A DNA stretch of 47,985 bases from Gammaproteobacteria bacterium. Its GTDB lineage: Bacteria > Pseudomonadota > Gammaproteobacteria > Steroidobacterales > Foliamicaceae. The notes below the pieces were generated by a model, which was not told the DNA's origin, made no database searches, and saw only the letters and a list, made by a program, of their open reading frames with translations. How positions within the stretch are numbered: position 1 is the first letter of the stretch; each line of letters starts with the position of its first letter. Positions 1-8,279 of this stretch are shown piece by piece. Location: assembly GCA_026707445.1 (NCBI GenBank), contig JAPOWV010000078.1, forward strand, positions 1 through 47,985. Reading direction: 5' to 3'. The translations under genes were made by a program, and so were the position numbers.

Positions 1-68
1 CGGGAATGGTGTATTCCATTGCCCAGGGGCGCAACGCGGCCACGGGCCAGGGGAGACGCGCCCTACGG

Positions 69-165
69 GAGCGTGCGTAGCGCGCCCCTGCGGCGTTGCA
101 GCCCTTGGAAATACAGGCAGTATTCCCTGCGGACTGCGCCTTGCAGGGACACGCTACGCACGCTC
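69..165. repeat. Large imperfect palindrome upstream of rlpA
   Basis: Two arms of about 46 bases (69-114 and 120-165) are near reverse complements around a five-base centre (115-119). The outer 14 bases of each arm (69-82 and 152-165, core GCGTGCGTAGCG) pair perfectly. The inner part pairs with a few mismatches and one indel, and the centre is closed by GGAAATAC against GTATTCC. It ends two bases before the chosen rlpA start. As RNA it would form a long hairpin, so it could be a REP/BIME-like element, a terminator for an upstream gene or a 5' leader structure. Confidence 0.7.
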
Positions 166-167
166 TG

Positions 168-929
168 ATGCGACGATACAGGCGTTACACGACACTAGCC
201 GTCCGGGTGCTGCTCCTCGCGGGCTGCATGACTCTTGCAGCGGGCTGTTCGGCAATCGTGGGCATGGTCGGCGGACCCTGGGGCGGTTCGTCCGGCGGCC
301 GTCCCGGACAGGACTGCTACAACCAGTTCGGCAAGACCTATTGCCCGTTGATATCGGCCGAAGGATTCGTGGAAACCGGGATTGCGTCCTGGTATGGCGA
401 GGACTTTCACGGCAAGCCCACCGCGCTTGGCGAGCCCTACAACATGTACGCGATGACCGCCGCGCACAAGACGCTGCCCCTTCCGACACGCGTTCGGGTG
501 ACCAATCTCGAGAACGGCCGCAGCGCCGAGTTGCGGGTCAACGACCGCGGGCCCTTTGTTCAGGGCCGCGTAATCGATCTCTCCTACCGCGCCGCAAGGG
601 ACCTGGGTGTGTACGGGCGCGGGACCGCCAGGGTCCGCGTCGAGGCGTTGGAGGCTGGCGGTTCGCCGGAGCCGTCGACCGTGGCGGGCGGCTACGCCTA
701 CCTGCAGACCGGAGCTTTTGCCTATCGCGAGAATGCCGCCAAGCTCTATGGCCGGATTCGGCAGGCAGGGATATCCGGGGTGTATCTGCGCCGCAAGGGA
801 AATGGCGTCTATGCCGTCTGGGTGGGTCCGCTCCATAATGAAAGGCACACGGCCATGCTCAGGCGCCAATTGGCGACCATCGGCATTTCGAGGACCGTCA
901 GGGTGCAAGGCGTCGCTCCGCCCGACTGA
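168..929 (+). CDS. rlpA: RlpA-family septal ring lipoprotein (DPBB + SPOR)
   Basis: Outer-membrane lipoprotein that binds denuded septal peptidoglycan; some relatives are lytic transglycosylases. From ATG 168 it is 253 aa. A basic start (RRYRR) and hydrophobic stretch lead to two possible lipoboxes, LLAGC (Cys20) and LAAGC (Cys27). A double-psi beta-barrel spans about 71-158 and opens with GIASWYG; the AHKTLP and NDRGPF motifs that carry the catalytic His and Asp are present. A SPOR domain fills about 175-250 (YLQTGAF to the end). An in-frame TTG at 96 would add 24 residues encoded inside the palindrome with no signal-peptide logic, so ATG 168 is preferred, although no clear ribosome binding site is visible. 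A PBP5-type gene follows, as is usual. Confidence 0.9.
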   Translation: MRRYRRYTTLAVRVLLLAGCMTLAAGCSAIVGMVGGPWGGSSGGRPGQDCYNQFGKTYCPLISAEGFVETGIASWYGEDFHGKPTALGEPYNMYAMTAAHKTLPLPTRVRVTNLENGRSAELRVNDRGPFVQGRVIDLSYRAARDLGVYGRGTARVRVEALEAGGSPEPSTVAGGYAYLQTGAFAYRENAAKLYGRIRQAGISGVYLRRKGNGVYAVWVGPLHNERHTAMLRRQLATIGISRTVRVQGVAPPD

Positions 930-976
930 AAGTTGCGGTAACGGCCCCATACGTGGAATAGAGATCGAGAAGAAGC

Positions 977-2146
977 ATGACCAGAAATTCAATCAGAACG
1001 AACAGCGCAATCGCCATTCTGCTCGCGGCTGCCCTGGCGGCGGGTTCGGCCGCCGCCCAGTCGCCGCGGCTGGCCGCCGGACTGCCGAGCCCGCCGGCCT
1101 TGAGCGTTTCTTCGTTCGTGCTGATGGAGCAGGAAACCGCAACGATTCTGGCCTCGCTGGAACCGGAGCTCAGGGTCGAGCCCGCCAGCATCACCAAGAT
1201 CATGAGCGCCTACGCCGTGTTCGAGGCGCTGGCCGCGGGCGAAACCTCGCTGGACGAAGAGTCGGTCATCAGCGAGAAGGCCTGGCGCATGCAGGGGTCG
1301 AGGACCTTCCTGGATCTGAATAGCCGGGTCAGCGTGGAGAACCTGCTGCTCGGAATGGTCGTCCAGTCGGGCAACGACGCCAGCGTTGCCCTGGCCGAGC
1401 ACCTTTCCGGCGCCGAGGAGGACTTCGCGACCCTGATGAACTCGATCGCCCAGCGCCTGGGGATGACCGGCACGAACTTCGAGAACTCCACTGGCTGGCC
1501 CGGCGAAAATCACTATACGACCGCACTCGATACCGCGATTCTCACCCGCGCCATGGTCCGGGACTATCCGACGCTGTACGGTATGCATGCCCTGCGCGAG
1601 TTCACCTGGAACGGCATCCGGCAACCGAACCGCAATACGCTGCTTGCCCGTGACGCGACGGTGGACGGCGTAAAGACCGGGCATACCGAGTCGGCCGGCT
1701 ACTGCCTGGTGGCCTCGGCGGTGCGCGACGGCATGCGCCTGATCGCGGTCGTCATGGGTGCGGCCAGCGAGTCGCAACGCGCCCGGGACGCGCTGCGACT
1801 GCTGAGCTACGGATTCCGCTACTTCGAGACCCGCAAGCTGCTCGAAGCCGGCGCGAATTTCGGCTCGGCGCGCGTATGGAAGGGGGAAGATACCGTCGTC
1901 GGCCTGACGGTGGAGGATGACGTGATCATGACCCTGCCCAAGCGCGCAAGTGAAGGGATCAAGACCAGGGTAGTGGTGAACGAGCCCCTGATTGCGCCGC
2001 TGGAGCCCGGTCAGCCGGTCGGGCGGGTCGCCCTGATCCGCGACGGTGAGACGCTCGCGGAACTGCCGCTGGTGCCGGAACGCGCCGTAGCCTCCGGAGG
2101 CTTGTGGCAGCGCACCCGGGACTCCGTCCTGCTGTGGTTCGAGTAA
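977..2146 (+). CDS. dacA: D-alanyl-D-alanine carboxypeptidase (PBP5/6 type)
   Basis: Periplasmic, membrane-attached carboxypeptidase that trims the terminal D-Ala from peptidoglycan stem pentapeptides. The 389 aa protein has a signal peptide (about 1-27, ending near AAAQ). All three penicillin-binding motifs are present: S71-ITK74 with the acylated serine, SGN 131-133 and KTG 233-235. The C-terminal third fits the PBP5 C-terminal domain and a short amphipathic anchor (RDSVLLWFE). Length matches PBP5/6. The start has a purine-rich GAGAAGAAG just upstream. The 3' end overlaps the probable lipB start by a few codons, suggesting translational coupling. Which of the E. coli paralogues dacA, dacC or dacD it matches best cannot be told by eye. 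Confidence 0.93.
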   Translation: MTRNSIRTNSAIAILLAAALAAGSAAAQSPRLAAGLPSPPALSVSSFVLMEQETATILASLEPELRVEPASITKIMSAYAVFEALAAGETSLDEESVISEKAWRMQGSRTFLDLNSRVSVENLLLGMVVQSGNDASVALAEHLSGAEEDFATLMNSIAQRLGMTGTNFENSTGWPGENHYTTALDTAILTRAMVRDYPTLYGMHALREFTWNGIRQPNRNTLLARDATVDGVKTGHTESAGYCLVASAVRDGMRLIAVVMGAASESQRARDALRLLSYGFRYFETRKLLEAGANFGSARVWKGEDTVVGLTVEDDVIMTLPKRASEGIKTRVVVNEPLIAPLEPGQPVGRVALIRDGETLAELPLVPERAVASGGLWQRTRDSVLLWFE

Positions 2147-2820
2147 GCGCCGCCGATTCCGCTCGCATCAAGTGGCTGGGGCGCCTGCCCTGGCGGGAAG
2201 CCGTCGAACGCATGCAGCGGTTTACCGCCGAACGCGGCGACCGCACGCACGACGAGATCTGGTTCTGCGAACATCCGCCGGTCTTCACCCTGGGCGTCAA
2301 GACCGAACCGTCCCATGTCCTTGATCCCGGCGATATTCCCGTGGAACAGTCCGATCGCGGCGGTCAGGTAACCTACCACGGCCCCGGGCAATTGATGGTC
2401 TACCCGCTGGTGTCCCTGCGCCGCGCCGGGCTGGGCCCCCGGACCCTGGTCTGCGCCCTGGAAGACTCGGTGATCGATTGCGCCGCGGCTTACGGGATCG
2501 AGGCATCGCGCCGCCCCCGGGCGCCCGGCGTATACGTGGCGGGCGCCAAGCTGGCCGCCATCGGCCTGCGCATACGGCGCGGGTGTTCGTATCACGGCAT
2601 GGCGCTGAATGTCCGCGCGGATCTGGATCCGTTCTCCCGGATCAATCCCTGCGGCTTCGAGGGTCTCGGCGCGGTCAATTTCGCGAGCCTTGGCGGCCCG
2701 GACAACCTCGCCGACGCGGCCGCCGAACTGCAGCCTTGCCTGCTGTCCCGCCTCTACGCTTCAGGCGGTCGGCGCCGGATTGCTTCCAGTCGCTCGACCG
2801 TGCCGGCGTCCGCCCAGTAG
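2134..2820 (+). CDS. lipB: Octanoyl-[acyl-carrier-protein]:protein N-octanoyltransferase
   Basis: LipB moves octanoyl groups from acyl-carrier protein to lipoyl domains, the first step of lipoate synthesis. Signature segments are RGGQVTYHGPGQL, the catalytic lysine in GAKLAAIGLR, HGMALNV, and the catalytic cysteine in INPCGFEG. GTG 2134 gives 228 aa; GTG 2104 is also open but lies deeper inside dacA. The last 67 bases overlap the 3' end of the opposing murU gene, and the C-terminal tail encoded there (rich in Ser and Arg) does not look like the usual LipB end. Neither ybeD nor lipA is adjacent, unlike the E. coli dacA-ybeD-lipB-lipA order. Confidence 0.92.
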   Translation: MVRVSAADSARIKWLGRLPWREAVERMQRFTAERGDRTHDEIWFCEHPPVFTLGVKTEPSHVLDPGDIPVEQSDRGGQVTYHGPGQLMVYPLVSLRRAGLGPRTLVCALEDSVIDCAAAYGIEASRRPRAPGVYVAGAKLAAIGLRIRRGCSYHGMALNVRADLDPFSRINPCGFEGLGAVNFASLGGPDNLADAAAELQPCLLSRLYASGGRRRIASSRSTVPASAQ

Positions 2821-3446
2821 CCTTCGTACAGCGCGCCCGAAACACGTCCTTCATCGGCGGCTGCGCGCAGCAGGGGAGCGAGACCGAATCTTTCCCCCGT
2901 AGCGGCCCGGAACAGTTCCGGAGACAGGATACTTACGCCGCCGAAGGTGTAGCGGGGGCCTTTACGGCCGACCCTTCCGGTCCGAAAGCGGAAATCGCCT
3001 GCCGGGTTATGCGCCGGATTCGGCACCAGCATGAGCCAGGCCAGGTCCCGGGGCCGGCGATTGCGCACCGCAAAAGGGAAACCGGTGCGCACATCGGCGT
3101 TGACCACCCAGAAGGGCTCCTCGCCGAGCAAAGGCAACGCTCTCCGTATGCCGCCGCCCGTGTCAAGGGCCGAATCGCCCTCGTCGCTGTAGCGAATTCT
3201 GAGGCCATGGTCCGAACCGTCGCCGAGCCTGGCGCGGATCATCCCGCCGAGCCAGGAAAGATTGACCACCGCCTCCCGTACGCCTGCTGCGGCCAGGGCC
3301 GCCAGCAGATGTTCGATCAGCGGCCTCCCTTCGACCTCCATCAGCGCCTTGGGCAGGCGGTCGCTCAACGGCCGCAGTCGTGCGCCGCGCCCGGCCGCCA
3401 ATATCATCGCCCTCGCGGGCCGAAACTCGTTTTGCGCGCTCGTCAT
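2754..3446 (-). CDS. murU: MurU-like N-acetylmuramate-1-phosphate uridylyltransferase
   Basis: Nucleotidyltransferase of the sugar-1-phosphate family. In pseudomonads MurU makes UDP-MurNAc from MurNAc-1-phosphate in peptidoglycan recycling. The start at 3446 places the nucleotide-binding signature LAAGRGARLRPLSDRLPK near residue 16; an upstream start at 3533 would add an unrelated Arg-rich leader. The protein is 230 aa, about the MurU size. VNADVRTGF carries the probable metal-binding Asp. Position next to lptD matches the pseudomonad murU-amgK-lptD arrangement, but here the kinase gene amgK is missing from between them. A mannose-1-phosphate guanylyltransferase role is the main alternative. 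Confidence 0.8.
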   Translation of the reverse strand: MTSAQNEFRPARAMILAAGRGARLRPLSDRLPKALMEVEGRPLIEHLLAALAAAGVREAVVNLSWLGGMIRARLGDGSDHGLRIRYSDEGDSALDTGGGIRRALPLLGEEPFWVVNADVRTGFPFAVRNRRPRDLAWLMLVPNPAHNPAGDFRFRTGRVGRKGPRYTFGGVSILSPELFRAATGERFGLAPLLRAAADEGRVSGALYEGYWADAGTVERLEAIRRRPPEA

Positions 3447-3567
3447 GGTTTCCCGGGTGGCGATTTTCGCACGCTGAAAAGCCGGTGCGGCGTCGGACGG
3501 CTGCCGTCGCATCAGCGCGGACGGACCGCACACGAAGCGGGCTTTTGGGTAAAGTGAGGATCAGCCC

Positions 3568-3615
3568 ATGAAAGCAAATCCGCTAATCTGCGCCGCCGGG
3601 GCGCTACCCGCGTAG
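3568..3615 (+). other. 15-codon in-frame leader ORF ahead of lptD
   Basis: ATG 3568 has a fair ribosome binding site (GTGAGGATC, about 6 bases upstream) and encodes MKANPLICAAGALPA before TAG at 3613-3615. It is in the same frame as lptD, and only six sense codons separate the TAG from the lptD ATG at 3634. The peptide has the look of a signal-peptide beginning (Lys then hydrophobic). Either it is a translated leader controlling lptD, or the real lptD start lies here and the TAG is a mutation, a sequence error or a read-through site. Confidence 0.4.
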
Positions 3616-3622
3616 CGTCCCC
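3598..3622 (+). promoter_or_regulatory. Stem-loop overlapping the leader stop codon, upstream of lptD
   Basis: CGCTAC (3602-3607) pairs with GTAGCG (3612-3617) around a CCGC loop. GGGG (3598-3601) extends the stem against CCCC (3619-3622) with one bulged T. The amber codon of the leader ORF lies in the 3' arm, and the stem ends 11 bases before the lptD ATG, where it would compete with ribosome entry. No T-run follows, so it is not a standard terminator. The GTAGCG core resembles the arms of the palindrome at 69-165. Confidence 0.5.
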
Positions 3623-3633
3623 GGACCACGCAC

Positions 3634-5808
3634 ATGCCCATTTCATTGCTCGCCCCACTGGCCGCGGCATGCATTGCGCCCGCGCAGTCCGGCATCTGGG
3701 AGGAGAGCCCCGGCGCCGACCTGGCCTGCGAGATTGCTGCACAGCGATCGGACACCACGATCGGCCTTACCGCGCAGAACGGCATACGCTGGAACGTCGG
3801 CGATCGTGTGGATTTCCTGGGTAATGTGTCCTTTTGCCTGGGCGACCACAGGCTGGACGTGCAGAACGCCAGCCTGGTGCAGGACAGCAACCGGGTGGAG
3901 TTTGGCGGCGACGTCGTCTATTCGGGGGATTCGGTCCGGGTGCGGGCCACCGACGCGACGCTCGACCTGAATCAGGACCGGCTCCGGTTCAGCTCCGCGG
4001 AGTACGCTCTGCGGGACAGCCTGGGGCGGGGCAGCGCCGAAGAAATTGTTCTTGACGCGCAGCAGGACCGGGTGCGCATGGAGGAAGTCAGCTACACGAG
4101 TTGCCTGCCCGGCCGCAACCATTGGGAACTGCGCGCCGGTTCGATAGAGGTGGAACAGGAGAGTGGCTTCGGCCGGGCTCGAAGAATTCGCCTGGAACTG
4201 CTGGACGTGCCGATCCTGTACCTGCCTTCGCTGTCCTTTTCGGCCCGGGGCGCCCGCAAGTCGGGGTTCCTGGTGCCGGAGATCGGCAGCTCCAGCCGCC
4301 GGGGGCTGGAACTGGACGCGCCCTGGTACTGGAACATCGCGCCTAACATGGACGCCACGTTCACGCCGCGCTACCTGTCGCGCCTGGGCTTCTTTGCAGG
4401 CGCCGAATACCGCTACATCACGCGCAATTCGTCAGGCCGGATCGAACTCGCCTACCTGCCCCAGGACAAGCTGCGCAACCGCTCGCGCTACGACGTCAAC
4501 CTGGAGATGCAGACAACGCTTTCGGAGAAGTGGAGCCTGCTCGCCGATGGCCGCTGGGTGTCCGACGATCTCTATATCGAGGACATCGGGCGGGGTTTCT
4601 GGGAACAGGCCCAGACCCACCTCCGCCGGGAACTGGCGGCCGCCTACAGCGGCGACCGCATGGATGTCCTGTTTCGGGTGACTGGACACCAGGTCGTGCA
4701 TCCCGACGTCGATCGCCTGTTTCGCCCGCACGTGCGGCTGCCCGAGATTCGATTGCATGGCTGGTGGCCGGAACTGCTGCCCCGGATGGACGGGCGCCTG
4801 TGGATGGAAACGGCCTGGTTCGAACATGCGCAAAGGACCTCGGGCGCCCGGGTCCATTTCGAACCGGAGTTGGCCGCCCGCTACCGCGCGGGTCCGGTCG
4901 AGGTGAATCCGTCCCTGTCCCTGATGGTGACCGGCTACCACGTAACCGAGCCCTTTCGCAATGATTCCGACACCTACTACCGGGTGCTGCCGATCGCGAC
5001 CGTGGACGCCCGCACCGGCCTATGGCGGCGTTTCCAGGCGCAGGCGCTGGACGTGACGCTACGCCCGCGAGCCATGCTGAGCATCATTCCCACGGTGAAC
5101 CAGGACTATCTCCCGGTCTTCGACACCATCATTCCGGACTTCAACTACGTGCAGCTTTTCCGTCCCAACCGCTACCTGGGGTTCGACCGGGTCGGCGATT
5201 CGGTGCACCTGAGCGCGGGGGTCCAGGGCGTGCTTCACCGCAGCACGGACGGCAGGGAGTTGTTGCGCTTTACCTTGGGGCAACGCTACAACTTCCGCGG
5301 ACGCAAGGTCAGTCTCGAGGGGCTGAGTTCCCACGAGGACGCGGCCTCCGATTACATCGCCGAGTTCGCCTACGGCCTGGGCAAGGACTGGCAGGTGGAC
5401 ATGCGCTACCTGTGGGACGCCGAAATCGACCACGCCAGCCGTTCCGAAATCGCCGTGCTCTACAGAAAGGACCCGCGCCGGACCGTCCGCCTGGCCTATC
5501 GCAGCCGCTGGGCCCGGACCGAAAACATGGACCTGGCGTTCCGGTGGGCCGTCAATGACCGGTGGACCGCCGTGGGCCGCTACAACTATTCCTTTGCCGA
5601 AGGCGTGGAGCTGGAGCGCTACCTCGGATTCGAATACGAATCCTGCTGCATCAGCGTCGCGCTGCTGTGGCGCAGGCATGTCGAGCGCGACGCCACGCTG
5701 GGCGGCGCGTCGGTCTATCTGCAGGTCACGCTGAAGGGCCTGACGAGCCTCGGCGGCGACGCCAGGGCGATGATCGAGCGTGGTATGCTCGGCTACCCCA
5801 GCCGCTAG
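3634..5808 (+). CDS. lptD: LPS-assembly protein LptD
   Basis: Outer-membrane beta-barrel that, with LptE, inserts lipopolysaccharide into the outer leaflet. The 724 aa protein has an N-terminal OstA/LptA-like beta-jellyroll (about 40-160) followed by the barrel. Cys32, Cys157 (in SYTSCLPG) and the pair Cys671-Cys672 (in YESCCISV) fit the two long-range disulfides needed for LptD maturation; Cys68 is extra. The signal peptide from ATG 3634 is short and has no positive charge, and no clear ribosome binding site precedes it, so the start is doubtful (see the leader ORF at 3568). surA, its periplasmic chaperone, is next downstream. Confidence 0.93.
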   Translation: MPISLLAPLAAACIAPAQSGIWEESPGADLACEIAAQRSDTTIGLTAQNGIRWNVGDRVDFLGNVSFCLGDHRLDVQNASLVQDSNRVEFGGDVVYSGDSVRVRATDATLDLNQDRLRFSSAEYALRDSLGRGSAEEIVLDAQQDRVRMEEVSYTSCLPGRNHWELRAGSIEVEQESGFGRARRIRLELLDVPILYLPSLSFSARGARKSGFLVPEIGSSSRRGLELDAPWYWNIAPNMDATFTPRYLSRLGFFAGAEYRYITRNSSGRIELAYLPQDKLRNRSRYDVNLEMQTTLSEKWSLLADGRWVSDDLYIEDIGRGFWEQAQTHLRRELAAAYSGDRMDVLFRVTGHQVVHPDVDRLFRPHVRLPEIRLHGWWPELLPRMDGRLWMETAWFEHAQRTSGARVHFEPELAARYRAGPVEVNPSLSLMVTGYHVTEPFRNDSDTYYRVLPIATVDARTGLWRRFQAQALDVTLRPRAMLSIIPTVNQDYLPVFDTIIPDFNYVQLFRPNRYLGFDRVGDSVHLSAGVQGVLHRSTDGRELLRFTLGQRYNFRGRKVSLEGLSSHEDAASDYIAEFAYGLGKDWQVDMRYLWDAEIDHASRSEIAVLYRKDPRRTVRLAYRSRWARTENMDLAFRWAVNDRWTAVGRYNYSFAEGVELERYLGFEYESCCISVALLWRRHVERDATLGGASVYLQVTLKGLTSLGGDARAMIERGMLGYPSR

Positions 5809-5852
5809 TAGCAGCCCCCAAAACCGCCGTGATTCACGCATCTGCCGGCAAC

Positions 5853-5962
5853 GCCTTTTCTTTCCCCCGGCCCTTCCGGGAGACGCATGAATCCATCCAT
5901 GGAGCTTGGTTCCGGCATCCCTGCCTCCAACACTCCCGGAAGGACCGGGGGAAAGAAAAGGC
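5853..5962. repeat. Hairpin element A (30-bp arms, conserved loop)
   Basis: Left arm 5853-5882 and right arm 5933-5962 are reverse complements at 29 of 30 positions, around a 50-base loop. The arm is pyrimidine-rich on the left (CTTTTCTTTCCCCCGG) and purine-rich on the right. Read on the minus strand, the loop contains CCATGGATGGATTCATGCGT, which also occurs (one base different) in the loop of the element at 9056-9161. It fills the gap between lptD and surA and ends just before the surA ribosome binding site, which lies in the right arm. Confidence 0.9.
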
Positions 5963-5972
5963 TCACCCGCGC

Positions 5973-7262
5973 GTGTGGCGCGGAGCGCTGGTGCTGGTGT
6001 GTCTGGTGGTGGTTGCGGGGCCGGTGGGGGCGCAACTCAGCGATGATGGCGAGTTTCTGGACGGCATCGTCGCCGTCGTCAATGACGGCGTTGTCCTGAC
6101 CAGCGAACTGGACCAGGAACTGGCCGGCGTACGCGCCAACATTCGCGCCCAGGGCCTCAGGTCTCCGCCTTCGGCAGTGCTCGAATCGCAAGTGCTGGAG
6201 CGGCTGGTCCTGCGGGAAATACAACTGCAGCGCGCCACGCGTCTCGGCATCGAGATTTCCGACGAGCAGGTCAACCGGGCGCTCGGCTTCGTGGCCCAGC
6301 AGAACGGGGTCGAGCTGAGCGATCTTCCGGACGCGCTGGCCGAGCAGGGCGTCGAATACGCCCGCTACCGCGAGGAGCTCAGGGCGCAGATCGAACTGGA
6401 CACGCTCCGGCAGCGCGACGTTGTTGCGCGGGTATACCTGAACCCCAGGGAAGTGGACGACTTCCTGCGCGGCGCCGAAGCCGGGGAGGAGGCGAACCGG
6501 GAGTACCAAGTGTCGCACATTCTCATCGGCACGCCACTCAACGCCACCGCGGGTCAGCGTGACGCGGCCCGCGAGCGCGCCGAGAGGTTGCGTCAACGCG
6601 TGCTTGAAGGGGAAAACTTCGCGGAACTGGCGATCGCCTATTCCGAGGCGCAGAACGCCCTTCAGGGCGGCAGCCTGGGCTGGCGCAAGCGCAACGCGCT
6701 GCCCACCGCATTCGTCGCCCATGTTCTTCAGCTCGAACCCGGCGACGTGGCCGAGCTGATCACCACGGGAAGCGGGGTGCACGTGGTGCGCCTGGATGAG
6801 ACGCGCGGCGGCGACCCCATCATTCAGGAGCAATGGGAACTCAGGCACATACTGCTTCAGCCGAACGAGATTCGCGACGACGGCGCGACCCGCGACGAGA
6901 TTGCAGAAATTCGAGAGCAAATCCTGGCCGGTGAGAGCTTCGGCGCCCTGGCCCGCGCTTACTCGGCCGACCCCGGTTCCGCCGCCGAGGGCGGCATGCT
7001 CGGCTGGGTGTCTCCCGAGGACCTCGATCCCGCATTCGCAGCCGGCGTGGCGGAGCTTGAGGGCGACGAGATCAGCGAACCCATACGCAGCTCCTTCGGA
7101 TGGCATATTGCGCAACGTTCCGCAACCCGCATGCAGGACGTGAGCGAGGACGTGCGCCGGCAGCGCGCCGCGCTGGCCTTGCGGGAGCGCAAGGTGCAGG
7201 AGGAAACCCAGCTTTGGCTGCAACGGCTGCGGGCCGAAGCGTTCGTGGAATACAAGAAGTAG
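5973..7262 (+). CDS. surA: Periplasmic chaperone / peptidyl-prolyl isomerase SurA
   Basis: Chaperone that escorts outer-membrane proteins such as LptD to the BAM complex. GTG 5973 is inferred as the start: it gives a 429 aa protein with a clean signal peptide (ALVLVCLVVVAGPVGAQ), and AAAGG-like purines lie about 11 bases upstream. The frame is open far upstream but only through the hairpin element. The SurA N-terminal domain opens with DGIVAVVNDGVVLTSELD. Two parvulin domains follow at about 176-275 (VSHILIG) and 287-380 (LRHILLQ), then a C-terminal helix rich in Arg and Glu. The length matches E. coli SurA (428 aa). pdxA follows by 18 bases. Confidence 0.93.
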   Translation: MWRGALVLVCLVVVAGPVGAQLSDDGEFLDGIVAVVNDGVVLTSELDQELAGVRANIRAQGLRSPPSAVLESQVLERLVLREIQLQRATRLGIEISDEQVNRALGFVAQQNGVELSDLPDALAEQGVEYARYREELRAQIELDTLRQRDVVARVYLNPREVDDFLRGAEAGEEANREYQVSHILIGTPLNATAGQRDAARERAERLRQRVLEGENFAELAIAYSEAQNALQGGSLGWRKRNALPTAFVAHVLQLEPGDVAELITTGSGVHVVRLDETRGGDPIIQEQWELRHILLQPNEIRDDGATRDEIAEIREQILAGESFGALARAYSADPGSAAEGGMLGWVSPEDLDPAFAAGVAELEGDEISEPIRSSFGWHIAQRSATRMQDVSEDVRRQRAALALRERKVQEETQLWLQRLRAEAFVEYKK

Positions 7263-7280
7263 CGAGGGCCTGCACACACA

Positions 7281-8279
7281 ATGCGCGGCCCTAGACTGGC
7301 GGTCAGCGTGGGCGAACCGGCCGGAATCGGGCCGGACATCGTAATCAAGGCGGCCCGTGAACTGAGCCGCTTCGATATCGTATTGCTCGCCGACCCGCGC
7401 GTGCTGCGCGAACGCGCGGAATTGCTGGAACGCGACTTTCCGGCCGGTTCGTACGAGCCCGGCGACCGCGCACCCGGCTTGAGCATTGCATCCCTGCCAC
7501 TCGCTCATCCGTGCCGGGCGGGCCGGGCGGACGCCCGCAACGCACCCGCCGTGCTGGCGGCGATAGAGCGGGGCGTGAAGGGGTGCCTGAGCGGGGAGTT
7601 CGATGCGCTCGTGACCGGACCGGTCAACAAGGCGGTCATGCGCAAGGCCGGCCTGGATTTCATGGGACATACGGAATACCTGGCGTGGCTCAGCGGCGCG
7701 CCCATGCCGGTCATGCTGCTGGCCAGCGAGACGGGGCCCGGGCGCACGCCGCTGAGGGTGGCTCTGGCCACGACGCATATTCCGTTGAGCGCAGTGCCCG
7801 GGACCGTTACCCGCGAGCGCCTGGGCGCCGTTCTCGACGTGCTGGTGCGGGGACTGAAGCGCGATTTTGGAATAGGCAGACCGCGGGTGGCGGTTCTCGG
7901 ACTCAATCCGCATGCCGGCGAGGATGGCGAACTGGGCGCCGAGGATCGCGATGTCGTGGCGAGAGCGATTGCCGAATTCGGCGATCCGGGCGTGACCGGA
8001 CCCTGGCCGGCCGACACGGCCTTTACGCGGGGCAATCTCGCCGGGCAGGACGCAGTGCTGGCGATGTATCACGATCAGGGCCTGCCGGTCATCAAGCACG
8101 CGGGCTTCGGCCAGGCGGTGAACGTAACGCTGGGCCTGCCGTTCGTCCGCACCTCCGTGGACCACGGCACCGCTTTCGATCTCGCCGGCACCGGGAAGGC
8201 CGACGAAGGCAGCCTGGTCCAGGCCGTGGCGGCGGCCGCGCGCATGGTGCGGCGCAGGTCGGGTCATCCGGAACAATGA
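7281..8279 (+). CDS. pdxA: 4-hydroxythreonine-4-phosphate dehydrogenase
   Basis: PdxA oxidises 4-phosphohydroxy-L-threonine in the DXP-dependent vitamin B6 pathway. The 332 aa protein begins with the family signature AVSVGEPAGIGPDI. Metal and substrate residues occur in MGHTEYLAWL, LNPHAGEDGELG and MYHDQGLPVIKHAGFG, followed by RTSVDHGTAFDLAG near the C-terminus. Length is standard. Its TGA overlaps the ksgA ATG (ATGA at 8276-8279), so the two are translationally coupled, as in the surA-pdxA-ksgA operon of other gammaproteobacteria. Confidence 0.95.
   Translation: MRGPRLAVSVGEPAGIGPDIVIKAARELSRFDIVLLADPRVLRERAELLERDFPAGSYEPGDRAPGLSIASLPLAHPCRAGRADARNAPAVLAAIERGVKGCLSGEFDALVTGPVNKAVMRKAGLDFMGHTEYLAWLSGAPMPVMLLASETGPGRTPLRVALATTHIPLSAVPGTVTRERLGAVLDVLVRGLKRDFGIGRPRVAVLGLNPHAGEDGELGAEDRDVVARAIAEFGDPGVTGPWPADTAFTRGNLAGQDAVLAMYHDQGLPVIKHAGFGQAVNVTLGLPFVRTSVDHGTAFDLAGTGKADEGSLVQAVAAAARMVRRRSGHPEQ

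Noticed and set aside
96..167. Longer rlpA start at TTG 96
   Set aside because: The added residues are encoded inside the palindrome at 69-165 and put the signal peptide far from the N-terminus; ATG 168 gives a normal lipoprotein signal.
5562..5972. Longer surA open frame starting inside lptD
   Set aside because: It runs antiphase through the lptD 3' end and the hairpin element; the signal peptide places the start at GTG 5973.
5805..8276. An 823-codon minus-strand open frame opposite surA and pdxA
   Set aside because: It is a shadow produced by high GC content; surA and pdxA on the + strand have full family motifs.
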